A stretch of DNA of 64,000 bases from ZC4RG25 sp023428365 (GTDB lineage: Bacteria; Pseudomonadota; Alphaproteobacteria; Rhizobiales; Hyphomicrobiaceae). Location of the stretch: NCBI GenBank assembly GCA_050283925.1, contig JBNOAI010000009.1, positions 186,001-250,000 on the forward strand, given 5' to 3'. Made by a program: the position numbers and the translations under genes. This document shows positions 25,711-33,052 of the stretch, in pieces (positions within the stretch are counted from its first letter, which is position 1; every line of letters begins with the position of its first letter). Below the pieces are notes generated by a model. That model saw nothing but the letters and a program-made list of their open reading frames with translations, was not told where the DNA came from and made no database searches.

Positions 25711-27333
25711 CTAATTCCGGCTCAGGCGCAGCCAGGACAAGCCCTTCAGGTCGGCAATGATCTCACGCGCCGCATTGTGCCCCGGAGCCCCTGTGACACC
25801 GCCGCCGGGATGCGCGCCCGATCCGCACAGGTAGAGGCCTGGAATGGGCATGCGATAATTCGCGTATCCCAGCACCGGTCGCATCGAGAACAGCTGATCG
25901 AGAGACAACTGACCGTGGAAGATGTCGCCGTCGACCATGCCGAAACGGCGCTCGATATCCAGCGGCGACAGGATTTGCCGGGCGATGACGCTGGCTTTGA
26001 AATTCGGAGCGTGCGCCGTGACCGTGTCGATGACGACATCGGCAAACGTCTCTTTAGCGTCATCCCAGCTCCGTCCGTCCGGCAGATGCGGCGCAACGTG
26101 CTGGACGAACAGGCTCGCAACATGATGGCCGGGTGGGGCCAGCGCCGGATCGAGCGTGCTCGGGATCAGCATCTCCACAACCGGCTGCTGCGACCAGCCA
26201 TGCAGGCGCGCGTCGAGATAAGCGCGTTCCAGATAGCCGATGGTCGGACCGATGACGATGCCGGAGCCATGATGCGGCTGTTGCTCCTTACCGGGACGGC
26301 ACAGGAAATCCGGCAGCTCGGACAGCGCCACATTCATGCGGAAGGTGCCCGAGCCGGTCTTCATGCCGGTAAAGCGCGCGCGCAGATCGCCGGAAACATC
26401 CGCGTCAGGCACCAGATCGCGGAACAACAGCTTGGGCGGAACATTGGCCGCTACCGCGCGAGCACGAACCACCTCTCCCGAGGCAAGGAGGATACCGGAG
26501 ACCCGTCCATCCGCGGTTGTGACCTTGGTGACCTGGACGCCGGTGCGGATCGCGACACCGTGGGCGCGCGCCGCCGCGGCCATGGCTTGCGTGATCGCCC
26601 CCATCCCACCGACCGCATGCCCCCACACTCCCGGCTTGCCATTGACCTCACCAAAACAGTGATGCAGCAGCACATATGCTGTGCCTGGCGTGAACGGTGA
26701 GGCGTAGGCGCCGACGATTCCATCGAACCCGAAGGCCCCCTGCACCACGTCGCTCTCGAACCACTGTGCGAGGTAGTCGGCGGCACTCTTGGTGAACAGA
26801 TCGACCAGCAGCCGCTGATCCTCTATCGAGAGCCCCAGCAGACGGCGGCCGATGCCAGCCGCCTTGATCATCTCGACAATGCCTCCACCGGCGTTCGGCG
26901 GCGTGCGCAGCACGAGATCGCAGAGCACATTCGCGGCCCGGTCCAATGCGGCGTCATAGGCGGGCAGCCGTTCCGCATCACGGGTCGAAAACGCGGCAAT
27001 AGCCTGCTGCCGATTGGCTAATCCATAGGGCATCAGCAGGCCACGGCGGGCGTCGACCGGCCAGAAATTCGCCGCCGGACGCTCGAGGATCCTCAGCCCA
27101 TGACGCGCCAGTTCCAGATCGGCGATCACCTTGGGATTGAGCAGGCTGACTGTATATGCAGCCACCGAATTGCGATAACCCGGATAAAACTCCTCGGTGA
27201 CGGCAGCCCCACCGACGACATCGTTCTTTTCCAGCACGACAACGCTGAGCCCGCCCTTTGCCAGATAGGCCGCGCACGTCAGGCCATTATGGCCCCCGCC
27301 GATGATGGCAACATCGTACTGCGTATCTGTCAT
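25711..27333 (-). CDS. FAD-dependent NAD(P)/FAD oxidoreductase (phytoene desaturase/PYROXD2-like)
   Basis: A 540-residue flavoprotein with an N-terminal Rossmann FAD motif (VAIIGGGHNGLTCAAYLAKGGLSVVVLEKND) and a C-terminal FAD-contact segment (GLYLCGSGAHPGGGVTGAPGHNAAREI). The overall design is that of the carotenoid desaturase-like COG1233 family, whose bacterial members outside carotenoid clusters have unknown substrates. No carotenoid genes are near, so desaturation of phytoene is unlikely. GGGAG lies upstream of the ATG at 27333. It is divergent from the 2-hydroxyacid dehydrogenase (110 bases). Confidence 0.88.
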   Translation of the reverse strand: MTDTQYDVAIIGGGHNGLTCAAYLAKGGLSVVVLEKNDVVGGAAVTEEFYPGYRNSVAAYTVSLLNPKVIADLELARHGLRILERPAANFWPVDARRGLLMPYGLANRQQAIAAFSTRDAERLPAYDAALDRAANVLCDLVLRTPPNAGGGIVEMIKAAGIGRRLLGLSIEDQRLLVDLFTKSAADYLAQWFESDVVQGAFGFDGIVGAYASPFTPGTAYVLLHHCFGEVNGKPGVWGHAVGGMGAITQAMAAAARAHGVAIRTGVQVTKVTTADGRVSGILLASGEVVRARAVAANVPPKLLFRDLVPDADVSGDLRARFTGMKTGSGTFRMNVALSELPDFLCRPGKEQQPHHGSGIVIGPTIGYLERAYLDARLHGWSQQPVVEMLIPSTLDPALAPPGHHVASLFVQHVAPHLPDGRSWDDAKETFADVVIDTVTAHAPNFKASVIARQILSPLDIERRFGMVDGDIFHGQLSLDQLFSMRPVLGYANYRMPIPGLYLCGSGAHPGGGVTGAPGHNAAREIIADLKGLSWLRLSRN

Positions 27334-27443
27334 ATCCCGCTTCTCCCGCGATCTGCCGGGGCTGACAATGGCGCGGTATCGTTGAAGCGCCCGTCCACAG
27401 ATGCTACGACCAAGGCGATCACTGATATATCCGGAGTTTCGAT

Positions 27444-28415
27444 ATGGCTAAGCCTCCCTTGCTGTTAACCGGTCAGATGATGCCGTTGATCGAGGAGCAA
27501 CTCGACGCGGCCTTCGAAGTGCATCGCATGCAGCAAGGCGACGACAAAGCGCTGCTCGCCAAGGTTGGGCCGACCATCGAAGCCATCTGCACCAGCGGCT
27601 TCACGGGCGTCAAAGTCAACGAAGCCTTCATGGACCAGCTTCCCAAGCTGAAGATCGTCAGCAATTTCGGCGTCGGCTACGACAGCGTCGATGCTGCGAC
27701 AGCGGGCAAGCGGAATATCATCGTCTCCAACACACCCGACGTACTCAACGAGGAAGTCGCCGACACCACCCTCGGCTTGCTGCTGATGACGGTGCGCGAG
27801 CTGTCTCTCGGCGAACAATATCTGCGGGCCGGCAAATGGGCCAAGCACGGTGACTACCGGCTGACGAAGGGCAGTCTGCAGGGCCGCACCCTCGGCATCG
27901 TCGGCATGGGCCGCATCGGCCAAGCCATCGCCCGGCGCTGCGAAGCTTTCGGCCTGCCGATCTCCTATTGCACCCGGCGCAAGGTAGAAGACGTTCCCTA
28001 CACGCATTACTCCAACGCCGTGGAACTCGCCAAAGCCGTCGATACGCTGATCGTCATTGTTCCCGGCACGCCCAGCACGAAGAACCTGATCAACGCCGAA
28101 GTGCTCGAAGCGCTTGGACCGAACGGCGTGCTGATCAACGTCGCCCGCGGCATCGTCGTGGACGAAACCGCGCTGATCAAGGCTCTTCGCAACAACACCA
28201 TCCTAGCCGCGGGCCTGGACGTCTACTGGAACGAGCCGAATTTCAACCCGGAGTTCCTGGAACTGGAAAACGCCGTGCTGCTGCCGCATCTGGGATCGGC
28301 TTCCATCCCGACCCGCAACAAGATGGGGCAGCTCGTGGTCGACAATCTCAAGGCTTATGCCGACCGCAAATCGCCGCTGACCCCTGTTCCCGAAACGCCA
28401 TTCAAGGGCTGGTAG
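27444..28415 (+). CDS. D-2-hydroxyacid dehydrogenase (glyoxylate/hydroxypyruvate reductase type)
   Basis: A 323-residue NAD(P)-dependent reductase of 2-keto acids. The coenzyme domain shows GIVGMGRIGQAIARR, then the catalytic arginine in NVARGIVVDE, the glutamate in the GLDVYWNEP region and the histidine in LLPHLGSAS. The N-terminal substrate domain has NFGVGYDSVD. CTRR after the second strand of the Rossmann fold suggests NADP preference. The natural substrate, glyoxylate or hydroxypyruvate being commonest, cannot be fixed. A hairpin after the gene probably ends transcription. Confidence 0.9.
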   Translation: MAKPPLLLTGQMMPLIEEQLDAAFEVHRMQQGDDKALLAKVGPTIEAICTSGFTGVKVNEAFMDQLPKLKIVSNFGVGYDSVDAATAGKRNIIVSNTPDVLNEEVADTTLGLLLMTVRELSLGEQYLRAGKWAKHGDYRLTKGSLQGRTLGIVGMGRIGQAIARRCEAFGLPISYCTRRKVEDVPYTHYSNAVELAKAVDTLIVIVPGTPSTKNLINAEVLEALGPNGVLINVARGIVVDETALIKALRNNTILAAGLDVYWNEPNFNPEFLELENAVLLPHLGSASIPTRNKMGQLVVDNLKAYADRKSPLTPVPETPFKGW

Positions 28416-28458
28416 CGGCAAATTAGCCCGCATTCCTCTGGATTACGGCTTGCCCCTG

Positions 28459-28487
28459 ACGGCCCGGGCTCGTAGGTTCCGGGCCGT
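28459..28487 (+). terminator. Stem-loop after the 2-hydroxyacid dehydrogenase gene
   Basis: A perfect nine-base stem ACGGCCCGG/CCGGGCCGT with an 11-base loop lies 44 bases after the stop and 36 bases before aspartate aminotransferase. It is followed by TTGGG only, so it is a weak intrinsic terminator by sequence. Confidence 0.5.
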
Positions 28488-28522
28488 TTGGGATAGCGCC
28501 AACTCGTTTAGAGGCACACGCC

Positions 28523-29725
28523 ATGGGCTTCATCGCTGACAGTCTGAACCGCATTCAACCCTCCGCCACCATCGCGGTTTCGACGAAAGCCCGGCAGCTC
28601 AAAGCGGAAGGCCGTGACATCATCTCGCTGTCGGCCGGCGAACCTGATTTCGAGACGCCCGACAACATCAAGGAAGCCGCCATCCGCGCGATGCGCGAAG
28701 GCAAGACGCGTTACACCGACGTCGACGGCATCCCTGAGCTGAAGGCCGCAGTGGTCGCCAAGTTCAAGCGCGACAACGAACTCACCTATAAGCCATCGCA
28801 GGTCTCGGTCGGCACCGGCGGCAAGCAGGTGCTGTACAATGCCCTGCTGTCCACGCTGAACCCAGGCGACGAAGTTCTGATCCCCGCGCCGTGCTGGGTC
28901 TCTTACGCTGACATCGTTCTGCTCGGCGGCGGCAAGCCGATCTTCATTCCCTGTAAGATCGAGGATAACTACAAGCTGCAGCCCGCAGCGCTGGCAGCGG
29001 CCATCACGCCGAAAACCAAGTGGTTCCTGTTCAACGCGCCGAGCAACCCGACTGGCGCGGCCTATACCAAGGAAGAGATCAAGGCGCTGACGGACGTGCT
29101 CGTGAAGCATGAGAACGTCTGGGTGCTCACTGACGATATGTACGAACACCTGCTTTATGACGGCCTTAAGTTTTGGACCATCGCGCAGGTCGAGCCGCGT
29201 CTGTATGACCGCACGCTGACCTTGAACGGGCTTTCCAAGGCCTACTGCATGACGGGGTGGCGCCTGGGCTATGCCGCCGGGCCGGAAGTGCTGATCAAGG
29301 CGATGTGCAAATTGCAGTCGCAATCGACCTCCAACCCCTCCTCGATCGTGCAGTGGGCGGGTGTCGAGGCGCTGAATGGTCCGCAGGACTTCATCGAGAA
29401 GCACAATCAGGTGTTCATGCAGCGCCGCGACCTCGTCGTGTCGATGCTGAACCAGGCTCGTGGCCTCAAGTGCCCGAAGCCGGAAGGCGCGTTCTACGTG
29501 TTTCCTTCCCTGGCTGAGTTGATCGGCAAGACCAGCACCAAGGGCGTCAAGATCAACACGGACGAGGATTTCGTCACCGCGCTGCTCGATGAAGAAGGCG
29601 TCGCCTGCGTCCACGGCGCGGCGTTCGCAATGTCGCCTTGCTTCCGGATATCCTACGCCACGGCGACCGAGACGCTGGAAGATGCGTGCACGCGCATCCA
29701 GCGGTTCTGCGCCAGCCTGCGTTAA
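28523..29725 (+). CDS. aatA: Aspartate aminotransferase (class I, Igamma type)
   Basis: A 400-residue PLP enzyme interconverting aspartate/2-oxoglutarate and oxaloacetate/glutamate. The N-terminal SLSAGEPDFETPDNIKEAA, NAPSNPTGAAYT, the DDMYEHLLYDG segment, the PLP lysine K239 in NGLSKAYCMTGWRLGYAAG and the C-terminal FRISYATATETLEDAC arginine match the alphaproteobacterial enzyme closely. Some family members also use prephenate or aromatic acids. It starts soon after a hairpin and is followed by lptM 128 bases later. Confidence 0.94.
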   Translation: MGFIADSLNRIQPSATIAVSTKARQLKAEGRDIISLSAGEPDFETPDNIKEAAIRAMREGKTRYTDVDGIPELKAAVVAKFKRDNELTYKPSQVSVGTGGKQVLYNALLSTLNPGDEVLIPAPCWVSYADIVLLGGGKPIFIPCKIEDNYKLQPAALAAAITPKTKWFLFNAPSNPTGAAYTKEEIKALTDVLVKHENVWVLTDDMYEHLLYDGLKFWTIAQVEPRLYDRTLTLNGLSKAYCMTGWRLGYAAGPEVLIKAMCKLQSQSTSNPSSIVQWAGVEALNGPQDFIEKHNQVFMQRRDLVVSMLNQARGLKCPKPEGAFYVFPSLAELIGKTSTKGVKINTDEDFVTALLDEEGVACVHGAAFAMSPCFRISYATATETLEDACTRIQRFCASLR

Positions 29726-29853
29726 GCCGGTTCGATCCGGAAGTATGGGAGCTGGGCCACAGGCGTGCGCAAAAATACGTTGCCGCGCCGTTCGTTGGTT
29801 GGTTCCTCTGCCGGTCCGGGGCTAAAGTCCCGGTCGGCTACTGGGGGTTTTTG

Positions 29854-30051
29854 ATGCGCAGATTGGTCTTGCGAAGCATCGTTCTGGCGGCGGCGTTGTC
29901 CGTGGCCGGTTGCGGTGTGCGCGGGTCTCTCGAAGCCCCGAAGGATCCTGTATCCGATAGCACCGCGAGTGCCGAGTCTGGGCAGGGCAAACCCGCTGGC
30001 GCCGCGCCGAAGCCGCATCGCGACTTCGTTCTCGACGGCCTGCTGCGGTAA
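29854..30051 (+). CDS. lptM: LptM-like (YifL) small lipoprotein
   Basis: A 65-residue lipoprotein. The signal MRRLVLRSIVLAAALSVAGC ends in a lipobox with Cys20; the mature start GVRGSLEAP is typical of LptM (former YifL), which assists assembly of the LptDE LPS translocon. The C-terminus HRDFVLDGLLR is conserved in Hyphomicrobiales copies as remembered. In related genomes this gene lies between argH and lysA; here aspartate aminotransferase precedes it and a minus-strand dehydrogenase separates it from lysA. Confidence 0.75.
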   Translation: MRRLVLRSIVLAAALSVAGCGVRGSLEAPKDPVSDSTASAESGQGKPAGAAPKPHRDFVLDGLLR

Positions 30052-30096
30052 ATTCCGCCTTCTCAATCGCATTTCACAGCGACTTCGCGTTTGCTT

Positions 30097-31476
30097 TCAC
30101 GCGCGCAGGAACATCGCATCTTGCTCCGCCCTCAGCCGCCACAGCGTTGAATCCGCAGGCGCTTCGACGCAATCAGCCGTGATGAATTCGCCGGCAGAAA
30201 CCGGACGGACCAACGTGCGCCCGACGGCCATGTAGTACGGCAACGGCGCGGCGCCAGAAACCGCCATAGCCGGCGTGAGGCCCGGTTCGAGGTCCGGCAC
30301 CGCGTGACGCGAGCCGACGATGTCCAGGCGCCGCCCCGCAGGCAGATCCCGCATGGCACGCGCCGTCAGATCGACAACGGGACGATAGCTCTCATCCAGG
30401 ATCGAATGCCCCAACCGCGCCGCCGCCAGGATTGATATCGGTGCTTCCACGCCCAGTAGATGCGATGGGTTGTAGACAAGACCGTAACGCCCATTAGCGG
30501 TTGTCGGGATGCCCTTGCCACGGAACAGTGCGCCGGACCGCTCATCGGCCCAGCCCACAACAACGAATACCCCGCCCGCGAAACTGGCCTCATTCGGCCG
30601 CCGCAGGCAGTTGAAAACGTCCAGCCGCCCCTCACCGCTCAGCAGACCGCCATCGGACGTGGGGATGTAAAGCTCGGGCAGCTCGATGGCTCGTGTCAGC
30701 GGGGCATGGAAATCCGGACGATCCGGCAGCAGACCGGTCGCATTGGCGACGAGCGCCATCTCACAGTTGTCCGGCACCGTCCGCTGCGGCAACCCGGCAA
30801 GCGCTTCGGCGCGAGCATTCACGGTGGCGACGCGATCCGCCCCGAGATCCCACAGTTCGACAATTCCCGGCGCTGTCACACGCTCGGTTGTCCACGTGAC
30901 ATCGTGCGTTGCCGGGTCATAGACGTAATCGTACTCACTCGATTTTCCCGCGCAGATGACCGGCAGTCCGAGCGTCCGGGCCCAGCTCACCAGTCCGATC
31001 AGAAGCGCCGGCTGGTCGCCGTCTACGAGGGTATAGGCGACGCCTGCCGCGCGCGCCTTGGCCGCCAGGACCGGCCCGACAACGCACTCGGCTTCCTTCG
31101 TCACCATCGTCACGCCGCGGCCAGCTTCGATCGCGGCCAGGGCATAGCGCGCGCCCGCTTCCGCATCGCCGGTGGCCTCGACAACCATCTCGACAGGCGC
31201 TGCCAGGAGATCATCAACCGAGTTGCACAGCGCGATTTCTCCCGCCGCAATGGCGGTTTTCGCGGCTTCCGCGCTGTCGCAGCGACGCGCGGCGATCCCC
31301 TTTTCCGCCAGAACTCCTGCAGCCCGATCCAGGTCCTTATCGGCAACAGCTACGACGTTGAGGCCCTTCATCCGCCGCGATTGGGCAATCAGCGACATCC
31401 CGAACTCCCCAGCGCCGATGAGGGCGATGGACACGGGCTTCTCGCGTGCGGGACGGAACAGTGTCTCGAACTGCAT
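30097..31476 (-). CDS. Homoserine dehydrogenase-like NAD(P) oxidoreductase with C-terminal SAF domain
   Basis: A 459-residue protein. The N-terminal Rossmann fold (VSIALIGAGEFGMSLIAQSRRMKGLNVVAVADKD) is followed by a dehydrogenase-like segment (VEATGDAEAGARYALAAIEAGRGVTMVTKEAE) and ends in a SAF-type domain (LPYYMAVGRTLVRPVSAGEFITADCV). Members are often auto-named homoserine dehydrogenase or FlgA-like; they are probably sugar or sugar-acid dehydrogenases, but the substrate is unknown. It is divergent from lysA (160 bases to the lysA ATG) and interrupts the usual lptM-lysA neighbourhood. Confidence 0.82.
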   Translation of the reverse strand: MQFETLFRPAREKPVSIALIGAGEFGMSLIAQSRRMKGLNVVAVADKDLDRAAGVLAEKGIAARRCDSAEAAKTAIAAGEIALCNSVDDLLAAPVEMVVEATGDAEAGARYALAAIEAGRGVTMVTKEAECVVGPVLAAKARAAGVAYTLVDGDQPALLIGLVSWARTLGLPVICAGKSSEYDYVYDPATHDVTWTTERVTAPGIVELWDLGADRVATVNARAEALAGLPQRTVPDNCEMALVANATGLLPDRPDFHAPLTRAIELPELYIPTSDGGLLSGEGRLDVFNCLRRPNEASFAGGVFVVVGWADERSGALFRGKGIPTTANGRYGLVYNPSHLLGVEAPISILAAARLGHSILDESYRPVVDLTARAMRDLPAGRRLDIVGSRHAVPDLEPGLTPAMAVSGAAPLPYYMAVGRTLVRPVSAGEFITADCVEAPADSTLWRLRAEQDAMFLRA

Positions 31477-31636
31477 GGCGCTTCCCCCAATTGTTCTTCT
31501 TTGGGGACAGTAAATGCGCGCTTCATCTCAACTGCAATCGAGAATTGGCAGCAAAGCCTTGACGGAAATCGGCGCGGCCCCTAGCCAATCGCGCGGAGGC
31601 TCATCGTCGGGCCTCAGGAGGCTTGCGCGCACGTCC

Positions 31637-32911
31637 ATGCATCATTTCAGCTATCGCGATGGCGTTCTGCACGCCGAAGGCGTCAGCCTGAAGCGGATTG
31701 CCGATGAGGTCGGCACGCCCTTCTACTGCTATTCGACGGCGACCCTCGAACGACATTACCAAGTGCTGTCGCAGTCATTCCGCGGCTCCGATCATCTGAT
31801 TTGCTTCGCCGTAAAGGCAAACTCCAACCAGGCCGTCCTGAAGACTATGGCGCGTCTCGGCGCCGGAATGGATGTGGTGTCCGAAGGCGAATTGCGCCGC
31901 GCCCGCGCTGCCGGTGTGCCTGCCGACAAGATCATTTTCGCGGGCGTCGGCAAGACGCGTGAGGAAATGGAGTATGCGGTCGGCGAAGGCATTCTCGGCT
32001 TCAACGTCGAAAGCGAGCCCGAGCTGGAACTTCTGAGCGAGGTTGCCACGAAGCTCGGGAAGACGGCGCGCATCGCAGTGCGCGTCAATCCGGATGTCGA
32101 CGCCAAAACGCACGCGAAGATCTCAACCGGCAAGTCCGAGAACAAGTTCGGCATTCCGTTCCTCGATGCGCCACGCCTGTACACCAAGGCGGCAAAGCTG
32201 CCGGGCATCAAAATTGCCGGCATTCACATGCACATCGGCAGCCAGATCACCGACCTCGCACCGTTCGCCGACGCCTTCCGGCTGATGCGGGAACTGGTCC
32301 TGGATCTGCGCCGCGCGGGTCACGAGCTGGAACATCTGGATCTCGGTGGCGGCCTCGGTATTCCCTATCGCGGCACCAACGATGTGCCGCCGCACCCCGA
32401 TGAATACGCTGCTACGGTTCGCGCGGCTGTCGGAGACCTGGGCCTGAAGCTGGTTCTGGAGCCCGGCCGCATGATCGTCGGCAATGCTGGCGTGCTGGTG
32501 TCCCGCGTCGTGTACGTCAAGCAGAGCGCGGCCAAGACGTTCACGATCGTCGATGCGGCGATGAACGACTTGATCCGGCCGACGCTGTACGAGGCGCATC
32601 ACGATATCTGGCCGGTTGATGAGGCGAAGCGCGAACTCACGCCGACAAGCCAGGATATTGTCGGACCGGTATGCGAAACCGGCGACTATCTCGCGCTCGA
32701 CCGTGCGCTGCCGCCTCTCGAATCAGGGGATCTGATCGCGGTCATGACAGCCGGTGCCTACGGCGCGGTGATGTCGTCCACCTACAATACGCGCCCACTG
32801 ATCCCTGAGGTTCTGGTGCACGGAAACGACTATGCGGTCGTACGGCCACGCCCCAGTTACGAGGAATTGATCGGACAGGACCGCCTTCCGGCCTGGCTTT
32901 CGGGCCAATAG
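31637..32911 (+). CDS. lysA: Diaminopimelate decarboxylase
   Basis: Last step of lysine synthesis, decarboxylating meso-diaminopimelate; 424 residues, fold-type III PLP enzyme. The N-terminus MHHFSYRDGVLHAEGVSLKRIADEVGTPFYCYS is typical; PLP lysine is K60 in CFAVKANSNQ. Also visible are the HIGSQI motif, the EPGRMIVGNAG glycine loop and GPVCETGDYLA. GGAGG precedes the ATG by about 15 bases, slightly long; earlier in-frame starts (31514) would add non-homologous residues. The DUF4175 gene follows 141 bases later. Confidence 0.95.
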   Translation: MHHFSYRDGVLHAEGVSLKRIADEVGTPFYCYSTATLERHYQVLSQSFRGSDHLICFAVKANSNQAVLKTMARLGAGMDVVSEGELRRARAAGVPADKIIFAGVGKTREEMEYAVGEGILGFNVESEPELELLSEVATKLGKTARIAVRVNPDVDAKTHAKISTGKSENKFGIPFLDAPRLYTKAAKLPGIKIAGIHMHIGSQITDLAPFADAFRLMRELVLDLRRAGHELEHLDLGGGLGIPYRGTNDVPPHPDEYAATVRAAVGDLGLKLVLEPGRMIVGNAGVLVSRVVYVKQSAAKTFTIVDAAMNDLIRPTLYEAHHDIWPVDEAKRELTPTSQDIVGPVCETGDYLALDRALPPLESGDLIAVMTAGAYGAVMSSTYNTRPLIPEVLVHGNDYAVVRPRPSYEELIGQDRLPAWLSGQ

Positions 32912-33052
32912 CGTCCCCAGCCCGTAGAACGGCCCTTGTGCCGCCGCTTTTTGCCCTGCACCATGCAACCTGTACGTCATCTGGTTGTTAGCTGAAGGCA
33001 GGATGCGCGCATTGGTGCTCATTCAGCGGGCGAGGCCGTGCTAGGCTAGGGA

